A DNA stretch of 8,960 bases from Armatimonadota bacterium (lineage in GTDB: Bacteria > Armatimonadota > Abditibacteriia > CG2-30-59-28), in the NCBI GenBank assembly GCA_016199605.1, contig JACQGJ010000085.1, forward strand, positions 1 through 8,960, given 5' to 3'. A program made the translations under genes and the position numbers. Positions 1 to 8,100 of the stretch are shown here, piece by piece (within the stretch, counting starts at the first letter, position 1; every line of letters begins with the position of its first letter). The notes under the pieces are model-generated. The model searched no databases and was not told the origin of the DNA. It saw only the letters and a list, made by a program, of their open reading frames with translations.

Positions 1-1193
1 GCCAGGAACCACCCTTCGGCGGCGCCAGCGTCCAGGGAAACCCAGTGGTCTTCGGGCATCCGGGCCAACATGCAGCAAGATTGTTCCCGCACCGGTTTCT
101 TCTCGTGGGCTCGTCCCTGGATATCCCACCAGCAGTGGAGGTTCTTCTGGGCCTCGTAGTATATCCAGGTTTCGCCCTCGATGACCGGCGGGCTGAAGGG
201 CGCTGGGTATATTCCCCCAAAGTCAGGATCACCGGATTTACCGATGGGGACAACCGGTGACCGGTCTACGGGCCTTTCCCACTTCTGACCATCCCGGCTG
301 TAGGCAAGCTGAATATCAACGTGACCAAGTTCATCCTCCGGGAATCCGGGTGATTTATGGAAACTCTCGTAGGACTCGCTGACCGGATGCGTGTATTGGG
401 TATTGAGAAGCCCCAGACAAAAACCCTCATACCGAAAGGGCCTCATGTTATAGAAGTTGTACATCTCCGGCGGGTCGTGTTGATCGGGTACCAGCACCCG
501 GCCCTTATCCTCCCAGTTGACCAGATCGTAACTTTCATACAGCGAGATGTCCCGCGGCAGGTTGGGAACGCGGCGGGTGTAGAGTTGGTACTTGCGTCGG
601 TCCGCATCATAGGAAAGCGTGAATTCACCATCGCTGATACCCCGGAGCACGGGGTTCACGTGCATCGGTCTCTCCCAGCGGATCCCATCTGCGGAATAGG
701 CCAGGCTGAGGGGAATATGATATTCGGCCCAATTGCTTTCCCGACCCATCGTTCCGAAGATCATCTTGTAGCGCCGTGCCGGGATATCGCTATAATCCTT
801 GATAATGGAGAACCCGTAGAACGCCATCTCCGGAATGAGGTAGTTGTTCTGCTTGGAGCCGTTGACTTCTATCAGACCAAGTTGCGGCCGGTGCCAGCTT
901 ATGCCGTCGGTACTGGTAGCATAAGCCAGTTTGACCGTACCAGGCACAACCACCCCGGCCTCCCGGGTTTCGCTTCGCCAGATTGAGTACCACATCTTGA
1001 AGATATTCTCTTCCGCATCATAGATAACACCCGAGTAGCTGAGCCGTTCGTTATCCTGGTCCCAGGGCGCATCCATTTTCAGCACCGGTTCCGGGTGCTT
1101 GACGGCTTGATTGACCTTTCGCGTGAGGTTGTTGATCTTAAGGAGGTCCTGATTATCGACGACCAGGAACTTATAGCGGTATACCTTGTTCAA
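1..1193 (-). CDS. Beta-propeller glycoside hydrolase-like protein (GH43/GH32-like), C-terminus outside window
   Basis: An open frame of 397 codons without a stop runs off the left edge. It begins at a TTG six bases after AAAGGAG; an in-frame TAA lies eight codons upstream with no ATG between, so TTG is the only sensible start. The protein carries spaced propeller-blade motifs: FKMWYS near residue 65, and three S-x-D-G-x-x-W-x-R-P motifs near residues 94-103, 167-176 and 299-308, with a related SYDLVNWEDKG near 221. These resemble bacterial five-bladed propeller proteins related to glycoside hydrolase families 43 and 32 or sialidase-like repeats. The N-terminal NLTRKVNQAVKHPEPVL segment and GSKQNN near 112 fit my memory of uncharacterised proteins of this type. 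No signal peptide is visible, so it is probably cytoplasmic, unlike the DUF4838 proteins upstream. Substrate and catalytic residues cannot be assigned. It lies 43 bases after the preceding stop, probably in the same operon. Confidence 0.8.
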   Translation of the reverse strand, partial: MNKVYRYKFLVVDNQDLLKINNLTRKVNQAVKHPEPVLKMDAPWDQDNERLSYSGVIYDAEENIFKMWYSIWRSETREAGVVVPGTVKLAYATSTDGISWHRPQLGLIEVNGSKQNNYLIPEMAFYGFSIIKDYSDIPARRYKMIFGTMGRESNWAEYHIPLSLAYSADGIRWERPMHVNPVLRGISDGEFTLSYDADRRKYQLYTRRVPNLPRDISLYESYDLVNWEDKGRVLVPDQHDPPEMYNFYNMRPFRYEGFCLGLLNTQYTHPVSESYESFHKSPGFPEDELGHVDIQLAYSRDGQKWERPVDRSPVVPIGKSGDPDFGGIYPAPFSPPVIEGETWIYYEAQKNLHCWWDIQGRAHEKKPVREQSCCMLARMPEDHWVSLDAGAAEGWFL

Positions 1194-1199
1194 TTTGTT

Positions 1200-1206
1200 C
1201 TCCTTT
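1200..1206 (-). promoter_or_regulatory. Ribosome binding site of the propeller gene
   Basis: The minus strand reads AAAGGAG, then six bases, then TTG at 1193. This near-perfect Shine-Dalgarno match decides the unusual TTG start, because there is no ATG between the upstream in-frame stop (1217-1215) and this codon. Confidence 0.75.
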
Positions 1207-1236
1207 GACCGTGGTTACAGGTGAGACATGGAACGG

Positions 1237-4200
1237 TCAGTGCTCGGCTTTAACCTCACGAGATACCTGTGTCACCCGGAGGTTGTCCATCTCGAGGTTG
1301 TTGTTTTCGACGGTCGTTTGTTTGTTGCTTCCGAAGCCCATAAAGAGTTGATTCCCCCCAGCCTCGGCATCGTAGTAAGGCAAGGGAGTTCGGTTTAAGG
1401 GCACCCATTCACCGCCCTCCCGGCGGACGTAGCCGGTCACTTTCTTCTGGACCGTATCCAGGTCCAGCTTCAGACCGAACCATAGGCCCGGATCAGTAAG
1501 GTTGCCCAGCCCGTGCTCGTTGTTGCCGAAGTTCTGCCGGTTGCCGGGCTGCTCAAGGGCGATCAGATCCCCTCGGCCGGACCAGGCATACATGTAGCCG
1601 ATCTGTTTGCCCTTTGCGTCGGTAACGACAATCGTGGGTTGATTGTCTGTCTTTAGCCGGCGGTAGTTGACTTCCACGGAAATCACGCCCGGAAAGACCC
1701 GCACCGCGTGCATGGGCACCGGAGCGCTGGGATTGGTTTCGTTGACATTGCAGACGGCCAGCCGGTTACCACCCCGGTCTACCACTTTCCACGACTTGTC
1801 CCAGCCCTGGTTGGCGTAGGAGGTGTTTTCATACCAGCCGTCCAGCCCTATCAACGGGCTTGTGCCTGCCTTCGAGGCAAAAGACCCGCTGTCAAAGTCG
1901 CAATTCCACAACGTCCGGCCACGGTCTGCGGGAGCATTGAACGTAATGACACCAAAACGTTCGGGTTTGCGGAAACCGCCCAAGGTAGGCGACCATGCGG
2001 AGAAGGGCGGTCCCTCCAGTTCGGTATAGCGGTTACGGCAGAGGTTGAACCGCCAGGTGGAACCTGCCTGAGGTGTCTTTGTCACCCACGCAGCAAAGGG
2101 GAAAGCCGCCCGCAGTTCCCAGTAGTCCTTGCCCACGGAGGTCTTGACCTGGACCCCTGAGTTCCAGGTTATGGTGGCCGTAGCGCCTACCGCTGTGGGA
2201 TTCTCCAAGGCATCGTAAACGGCGCCGAGGCTGTTGATACAGAACTGGTAGTAGGTCTCGCCCCGGCCCTCGGGATCAAAAAACAACTCGATGGAATCAT
2301 CGCTGAATCCGCCGATGTCGAGGTCATGCGTGGCTGCTTTCATCTGCGCAACGTGTGACTCCAGGCACCGGGCCTTGAGGTACAGATTGCGGTCGTCATG
2401 CGCCAGATAGAAGATTGTCTTTTCCGGAGCCGGATCGTTGAAGTGGGTCTTGGTAATCTCGTTCGGCAGCGAGAATTCCCAGGTGGCGTCGTCGGCCCAG
2501 TTATCCGCGGTCGCCCCGGTGCTGGTGCGGGCCACGGCGGCCGCACCGATGGGCGCGAACTCAGACATTGCCGAGCCTTCGTAGCGCGCCCGGGCCTGGC
2601 GCAGGTACTGCATGATGCCTGCGTCCATCAGTTCCACGCGCTTCCGGTAGAGAGTACCCTCTTCGGTGGCCTGTTTCGCCTGCTGCATATAGCCGGCCAC
2701 CTCGTCCAGAAACTCCCTGGTGCCCAGCTTGCCCCACCAGGTACGCGATTCTTCGCCTCCGCCGAGGCTCATCCAGCGGTTCTCCAGGGCCGTGAAGAAC
2801 TTCTTCATTCCTTCTACGCCCGGACCGAAGAACTTTCGGTAATACTCTTCCAGTCCCCCCGCAAAGTCATAGCTAAAGTCGTCGTAGAGTTTCATCCGCC
2901 AGTACAGGTTCATGAAGTCCAGCACCGGGCTCGCCCAGGCATATCCTCCCGGATTATCGCCGCTGTACGTTAGATTGTACGTGTACTCCATGTTGCCTCC
3001 CATGAAGCCGCGTATCGCACTGAGCCGTTTGACATCCTGGGCTTGAACATGGGGCACCATGCACGGAAGGGGCCATTGGGTGAGGAAAGGGTGACAGAGG
3101 TATTCCCAGGTGGTGAAGAATCGGGCGCGGTTGTCATTGACGTACTCGGCAATGCGCTGGTAGTCCCGTTCCTGACTGTTCTTGTCCCAGTACTCGGTGT
3201 AGAACTTGCAGAAAGTAACGGACACGTTAGGCTCAAACACCAGGCCTTTGGGCGGCGTGGTGTAATTGAAGTAGGCCAGTCCGGATACCATCGCCTTGGG
3301 GTGGGTCTGACGCACCTCCCTGGCAACACGGTTGACGAAACCCCAGACATAATGACTGGCATTGCCGGTGGGGCCGAAGTCACTCCGGTACTGGACGCGG
3401 CAAGTGGGGCAACCGCACATGTTGGTATTGTCGTTGGGCACAACCGGAAAGAAATTCCCCGTCGTGGCCCGATAAAAATCCGGATAGGCCGGTGGTTTTC
3501 CATCAAAGTATTCGCGGGCTACCTGTACGACCTGCTCCGGGAAGCCCGGCGCCGTCAAGCATGGCTGCACCTCGCTCTGATAGCTTAACTGCTGCATCCT
3601 GGCGTAACTCTTGGTGCTGAACCACTCCGGGTGCGACTCGCCGAAAGCAACGTCGTAGCCGTGGAACGAATGGTTGGCGTTGTAGCCCATACTTCCCCAC
3701 AGTCGGTTACGAATCCAGTACAGTAGACTGATACGGGGATCGACCCACGAGCTCTGGAATTTCTGGGGTTGATCCCAGTCGGCGAAATAGAGTTGTTTCG
3801 TGTTGGCAAAAAGTGGATAGATATGCCGGACCGGCGCGTCGGGACGGCGGCGGATCTTGAGGCTCTTGACAGTCACGGTGGCGCTGGTCGGAACAACCTC
3901 GCCGATTTCCTCATTCGGGTAGTACCACCGCACCCCCAGGACCTTCTCAAGGAAAGCGTGCGCGGCGTAGCACGTGGCCAACGGGACAGAGGTAGCCTTG
4001 TAAAGGCTTCCGTAATCATCGTAGCGAACCTCCGAAAAGTCCTGCCCGTCGTACCCCATCAGCAACAGGGTCTTCGGGAAGGTTCTGATCGTGTATTCTT
4101 GCTCGGCAAAACTGGCGTTACGGTACCCCAATGTCCGGGTAGCGTCGCTTTCCCCGACAAGGATGCGATTGCCCCCCACTTGCGCCGGTTCGCGTGCAAT

Positions 4201-4410
4201 GGGCAGTTTCGCTCCGGAGATTTTCTGGAGGTAATGCTGCAACTCAAAGGCCGCCAGTTGCGCGGAGGCTGTCGGCTTTTCCGCCAGCAGGATGGTTGCC
4301 CGAGGCTGCCCGTCCACCGCTAATTGCAGGACCTCTCCAACGGCCGAAACGCTCGAACCTGCGGCTAACAGAACAATCAAGCCAACGGTCACAAAACTCT
4401 TTGTCATCAT
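1237..4410 (-). CDS. Secreted DUF4838 protein with alpha-glucuronidase-like N-domain and CBM9-like domain (copy 1)
   Basis: From ATG at 4410 the protein has 1057 residues (an in-frame TTG at 4416 would add two). AAAGGAG sits ten bases before this ATG but only four before the TTG, so ATG is preferred. Residues 1-23 form a signal peptide: Lys-4, a hydrophobic core, and a VSA cleavage site. Next comes a GH67 N-terminal-like alpha/beta domain (about 35-195, with EKPTASAQLAAFELQHYLQK and GVRWYYPNEEIGE). The DUF4838 region follows (about 240-620) with FGESHPEWFS, a CGCPTC cysteine cluster near 332-337, GLAYFNY and TTWEYL. About 625-825 resembles a family 9 carbohydrate-binding domain (FSDDSIELFFDP, TWRFNLCRNR). 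The last 220 residues look like a beta-sandwich of the concanavalin/LamG type. DUF4838 has no firmly assigned activity known to me; a role on extracellular polysaccharide is inferred. It is a full-length paralogue of the protein at 5175-8354. Confidence 0.88.
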   Translation of the reverse strand: MMTKSFVTVGLIVLLAAGSSVSAVGEVLQLAVDGQPRATILLAEKPTASAQLAAFELQHYLQKISGAKLPIAREPAQVGGNRILVGESDATRTLGYRNASFAEQEYTIRTFPKTLLLMGYDGQDFSEVRYDDYGSLYKATSVPLATCYAAHAFLEKVLGVRWYYPNEEIGEVVPTSATVTVKSLKIRRRPDAPVRHIYPLFANTKQLYFADWDQPQKFQSSWVDPRISLLYWIRNRLWGSMGYNANHSFHGYDVAFGESHPEWFSTKSYARMQQLSYQSEVQPCLTAPGFPEQVVQVAREYFDGKPPAYPDFYRATTGNFFPVVPNDNTNMCGCPTCRVQYRSDFGPTGNASHYVWGFVNRVAREVRQTHPKAMVSGLAYFNYTTPPKGLVFEPNVSVTFCKFYTEYWDKNSQERDYQRIAEYVNDNRARFFTTWEYLCHPFLTQWPLPCMVPHVQAQDVKRLSAIRGFMGGNMEYTYNLTYSGDNPGGYAWASPVLDFMNLYWRMKLYDDFSYDFAGGLEEYYRKFFGPGVEGMKKFFTALENRWMSLGGGEESRTWWGKLGTREFLDEVAGYMQQAKQATEEGTLYRKRVELMDAGIMQYLRQARARYEGSAMSEFAPIGAAAVARTSTGATADNWADDATWEFSLPNEITKTHFNDPAPEKTIFYLAHDDRNLYLKARCLESHVAQMKAATHDLDIGGFSDDSIELFFDPEGRGETYYQFCINSLGAVYDALENPTAVGATATITWNSGVQVKTSVGKDYWELRAAFPFAAWVTKTPQAGSTWRFNLCRNRYTELEGPPFSAWSPTLGGFRKPERFGVITFNAPADRGRTLWNCDFDSGSFASKAGTSPLIGLDGWYENTSYANQGWDKSWKVVDRGGNRLAVCNVNETNPSAPVPMHAVRVFPGVISVEVNYRRLKTDNQPTIVVTDAKGKQIGYMYAWSGRGDLIALEQPGNRQNFGNNEHGLGNLTDPGLWFGLKLDLDTVQKKVTGYVRREGGEWVPLNRTPLPYYDAEAGGNQLFMGFGSNKQTTVENNNLEMDNLRVTQVSREVKAEH

Positions 4411-4420
4411 CTCCAACTCT

Positions 4421-4427
4421 CTCCTTT
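4421..4427 (-). promoter_or_regulatory. Ribosome binding site of DUF4838 copy 1
   Basis: The minus strand reads AAAGGAG, ten bases before ATG at 4410 and four bases before the alternative TTG at 4416. The spacing favours the ATG. Confidence 0.6.
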
Positions 4428-4440
4428 CGTCCCCTCATGG

Positions 4441-4454
4441 ACACTATACACTAT
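4441..4454. repeat. Two perfect tandem copies of ACACTAT
   Basis: ACACTAT occurs twice in direct succession between the end of the oxidoreductase pseudogene and the ribosome binding site of DUF4838 copy 1. CCCTCAT also flanks it as a direct repeat (4432-4438 and 4459-4465). The minus strand here contains TATAGT, which could be a weak -10 element, but no convincing -35 is seen. It may simply be slippage debris. Confidence 0.5.
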
Positions 4455-4496
4455 GGGGCCCTCATCATCACGTCTGCGGCTTTCATTATGCACGGA

Positions 4497-4992
4497 TCAT
4501 AAAACCACCGGTTGACCAGTTTCCAACGACTTGAGCAAAGCCAGCGCAATGCTCGTGCTGAAAGCACCGGCGGTTCCGTCGGCGTTCCGGGGCGGTGAAC
4601 CGGACAGGAAACACCCGGCGAAGTGCTCCAGCGACTGGACCCAGCCCTTGTCAGGATTAAGGGCGCCCAACTCCGGATAAACGGGGCTGTGTGCTGTAGA
4701 AAGTCTTCTCCCCCTGCTTTTGCGGGCTGGGGTACATCAGCCGGTAGTTGATGTACCACGGCCGTGGAACCTTTTGCATCAGTTGTATAGCGCGGGCATA
4801 GGCCGGAGCAAAGCGGCGATTGAAGCCGATAGCGAGCTTTCCTTTGGACGATTCCTCGGCGGCCAGCACGGCACGGGTTTCTTCTTCGGTTTCCGCCATG
4901 GGCTTCTCGCAAAAGACCCACTTACCGCTGTTCAAACTTTCAACGATGAGACGGGCGTGCAGGTCCTGTTTATTGAGTTTCGCCAAGATAAT
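4497..4992 (-). pseudogene. Gfo/Idh/MocA oxidoreductase remnant, N-terminally truncated with internal deletion and frame change
   Basis: Two homologous pieces lie in different frames. The upstream piece (4992 to about 4680) reads KQDLHARLIVESL, then WVFCEKPMAETEEETRAV, then KLAIGFNRRFAPAYARAIQL. These are the hallmark end of the NAD-binding domain, including the EKP lysine motif, and the start of the second domain. It then hits a stop at 4659-4657. The downstream piece (about 4679-4497), in another frame, reads YPELGALNPDKGW, HFAGCFLSGSPPRNADG and IALALLKSLETGQPVVL, the characteristic family C-terminus, ending in TGA. The first 70 or so residues, with the GxGxxG nucleotide-binding loop, are absent, and roughly 80-130 residues are missing between the pieces by comparison with a usual 330-350 residue member. 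The gene cannot make a working dehydrogenase. It sits between the two DUF4838 genes and appears to be of a different subfamily from the oxidoreductase at 8364-8960. Confidence 0.85.
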
Positions 4993-4997
4993 GTAAT

Positions 4998-5154
4998 ATG
5001 TATGCCGATGTTACAATACCTGAGACCAATAGGAACTGCGAAGTGGTGGCGGAGAAAGTCGGTGCTTGTTATGTCTCCGTCTACCGATGGCACATGGCCG
5101 TTGCCGAAGATGGGCTATCAGCGTTGAAGGACGGGTCTGTGCCGGGTCGTCGCA
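4998..5154 (+). pseudogene. Possible transposase helix-turn-helix relic (IS630-like)
   Basis: On the plus strand, against every other gene, the translation includes VAEKVGACYVSVYRWHMAVA, then EDGLSALKDGSVPGRR. This resembles the N-terminal helix-turn-helix and linker of IS630/Tc1-type transposases, in which a V-S-x-x-S-V-x-R-W helix is followed by GL-x-AL and a P-G-R-R/P linker. An in-frame TAA lies at 4989-4991, and homology stops after about 50 residues. No DDE catalytic domain and no terminal inverted repeats are seen. The similarity ends almost exactly where the oxidoreductase remnant begins on one side and near the old ATG at 5155 on the other. This fits insertion followed by deletion. 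The fragment is short and the family assignment is from memory, so it remains tentative. Confidence 0.42.
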
Positions 5155-5169
5155 TGGGTCGCTCCTTTT
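5081..5169 (-). promoter_or_regulatory. Surviving ribosome binding site and start codon of the lost oxidoreductase gene
   Basis: The minus strand has AAAAGGAG (5169-5162), six bases, then ATG at 5155, only 19 bases after the stop of DUF4838 copy 2. Quality and spacing match the other starts in this block. The frame encodes only 24 codons, beginning MRRPGTDPSF and ending at TAG (5083-5081), with no Rossmann motif. The simplest reading is that this was the translation start of the Gfo/Idh/MocA gene, whose early coding region was replaced by unrelated DNA. A small genuine peptide cannot be excluded but nothing supports it. Confidence 0.5.
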
Positions 5170-5174
5170 CCACT

Positions 5175-8100
5175 TCACTCTGCCACTGACAACTGGGTCA
5201 CCCTCATGTTGTCCATCTCCAGGAGGTTGTTATCAACTGCTTTGTGTTTGTAGCTTCCGATACCGATAAACAATTGAGTTCCTTTTGCTTCGGGACTATG
5301 GTAAGGCAGGGGAGTTTTGTTTAACTGGACCCATTCGCCGCTGCCGCTGCGGATATAGCCGGTTATCTGTTTCTTTGCCGTATTGATGACCATCTTCAGG
5401 CCGAACCATTTCCCGGGGTCAGAGAATTTATCCAGCCCGTGATGGTCGTTGCCGAAATCTTTTCCGATGTCCGGCAGTTTAATCTCCACCAGATCCCCTC
5501 TGCCCAAATAGGCATACATATAGCCGAAATGTTTCCAGTTTGCATCGGTAACGATAAGGGCCGGCATAATACCTGTTACGATATTCCGCTTATAGTCAAC
5601 TTCCACCGATACCACCCCCGGGGAAACCTGCACCGCGTGCATCGGCACGACAGTGCTGGGGCAGGTCGCGTTGATATCGCAGGCGGCAACGTGGTTTCCA
5701 CCCCGGTCAACCACCTTCCACGACTTGTCCCAGCCCTGGTTGGCGTAGGAGGTATCTTCATACCAGCCGTCCAGGCCTATCAGCGGACTTTCCCCGGACT
5801 CTGAGGCAAAAGCACTGCTCTCAAAGTCGCAGTTCCACAGGGTTTTGCCCCGGTCTTCGGAGGCATTGAAAGTGATGATGCCGAAACGCTCGGGGTTGCG
5901 GAACCCGCCCAGGGTAGCCGACCAGCCGGAGAAAGGCGGTTTGTCTTGTTCTGTCCACCGGTTGCGGCAGAGGTTAAAGCGCCAGGTTGACCCTGGTTGG
6001 GGCGTCTTCTTCACCAGGTTGGCGAAGGGCAGGGCGGCCCGCATCTCCCAGTAGTCCTTGTCCGTTGCGGTCTTGACCTTGAGGCCGGAGTCCCAGGTTA
6101 TGGTGGCGGTGGCGCCGACTGCTTTGGGGTTTTCCCAGGCGTCGTAAACCGCGCCCAGGCTGTTGATGCAGAACTGGTAGTAGGTCTCGCCTTTGCCGGA
6201 AGGGTCAACGAAGAGTTCGATCGAGTCATCGCTGAAGCCGCCGACGTCTTTTTCCCGGATGGTAGCCTTCATCTGTGACACTTTCGGTTCCAGGCACCGG
6301 GCCTGGATATAGAGATAGTTGTTGTCATAGGCCAGTTTGAGGACTGTCTTCTGCGGGACCGGCTCGTTATCAATAGTCTTTTGTATCTCGTTGGGCAGAC
6401 TGTTGGCCCAGGTGGCGTCATCGGCCCAGTTGTCCGGGGTAACCGAGGTATTGGTATGGGCAACTGCGGCCGTGCCGATTGGCGCAAACTCCGACATCGC
6501 CGAGCCCTCGTACCGGGTGCGGGCTTTTACCATGTGCTGCAGGATGCCGGTGTCAATCAGTTCCACGCGCTTTCGGTAGATACTCCCCTCTGCGGTGGCC
6601 TTTATTGCCTGCTGGATGTAGCCGGTAACCTCTTTCAGGAATTCCGGAGTGCCCAGTTTGCCCCACCAGGAACGTGATTCACCGCCGCCGCCAAGTTCCA
6701 TCCACCGGTCTTCCATCGCGGTGTAGAACTTCTTCATGCCCGGGGCGCCGGGACCGAAGAACTCTTGGTAGTATTCGTCCAGACCTTTGTCTATGTCAAA
6801 GTTAAAGTTATCGTAGAGTTTCATGCGCCAGTACATATTCATGAAGTCCAGCACCGGGCTGGCCCAGGCAACACCGCCCGGGTTGTCGCCGCTGTAGCAT
6901 GTTATATAGAGGAACTGGTTGAAACCTCCCAGGAAGTTGCCTATTGCACCCAGGCGCCTGACATCATTCGCGTGGACGTGAGGTACCAGGCACGGAAATG
7001 CCCATTCGGTCATCCAGGGATGCAGGAGATAGTCCCAGGTCGCGAAGAACTTGGCTTTATTCTCATTGACATATTCGGAAATACGCTGGTAGTCCCGTTC
7101 CTGGTAGTTTTTGTCCGAGTACCCCTCGTAGAACTTACAGAAGGTGACAGCCACGTTGGGTTCAAAGACCAGGCCTTTGGGTGGCAAGGTGTAATTGAAG
7201 TAGGCGAGGCCGGATATCATCGCGTTGGGATTGGTCTTGCGTACTTCCCTGGCGACCCGGTTGGCGAACCCCCAGACATAATTGCTGGCGTCCCCGCCCG
7301 GACCAACGTCATTGCGGTACTGGGGGCGGCAAAGAGGACAGCCGCACATATTGGTATTATCGTTCATCCCTGCTACCGAGAAAAAGTTGCCTTCGGCTCC
7401 CCGGTAAGCACCGGGAAAAGGCTCCGGCTTGCCGTCAAAGTAATCGCGGGCTACCTGGACCACCTCTTCGAAGAAGCCCGGGGCAGATAAACACGGCTGG
7501 ATTTCGCTTTGATAGTTTAGTTGTTTCATCTTGGCGTAACTCTTGGTGCTGAACCAATCCGGGTGCGATTCGCCGAAAGCGGCACCGTACCCGTCGAATG
7601 CGTGGGTGCCGATGTAACGCAGGCCACCGCCCCAGAACTTGTGGCGAATCCAGTAGAGAAGGCTGGTTCGGGCATTGACCCACGAACCTTGAAATTTCTT
7701 GGGTTGGTCCCAATCAGTAAAGTAGAGCTGTTCGGTATTGCTGTACAGGGGATAGATCGGCCGGTTAGGCGCGTCCGGTTTGCGGCGGATGTTAAGGCCC
7801 TTGACCGCGATGGTGGCGGAGGCCGGTATAAACTCGCCGATCTCTTCGTTCGGATAGTACCAGCGCACACCCAGGGTATTTTCCAGGAAGTCGTATACCG
7901 CGCAGCAGGTGCCGATCGGGTCGTAGACGGCTCCGTAGATACTATTGAACTCTGCGTAGTTGATTTCGGCAAAGAGCGGATGGTCGTAACCCATTAACAA
8001 CAGGGCGTTGGGGAATGTTTTGATGGCGTATTCCTGCTGGGCAAAGGTATCGTTGGTGTAGCCCAGTTTTTGGGCGGTGCTGCTTTCCCCGACCAGAATC

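Noticed and set aside
357..986. A 209-codon plus-strand open frame
   Set aside because: The minus strand across the same stretch encodes a continuous propeller protein with repeated blade motifs, while the plus-strand translation shows no motif.
2398..4323. Long plus-strand open frames (up to about 190 codons) opposite DUF4838 copy 1
   Set aside because: They lie entirely antisense to a well-supported gene, have no family-like motifs, and arise from the GC-rich codon pattern of the real gene.
4431..4496. Possible promoter (TATAGT on the minus strand) or GC-rich hairpin before DUF4838 copy 1
   Set aside because: No -35 hexamer lies at a suitable distance, and the apparent GGGG/CCCC pairing forms only a four-base stem without a T-run, so neither a promoter nor a terminator can be supported.
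4451..4921. A 156-codon minus-strand frame across the oxidoreductase remnant
   Set aside because: Its residues match neither the family signatures nor anything recognisable; the two other minus-strand frames carry the oxidoreductase homology.
6765..7490. A 241-codon plus-strand open frame opposite DUF4838 copy 2
   Set aside because: It mirrors the similarly placed antisense frames in copy 1 and its translation shows no recognisable domain, so it is a shadow of the conserved sense codons.
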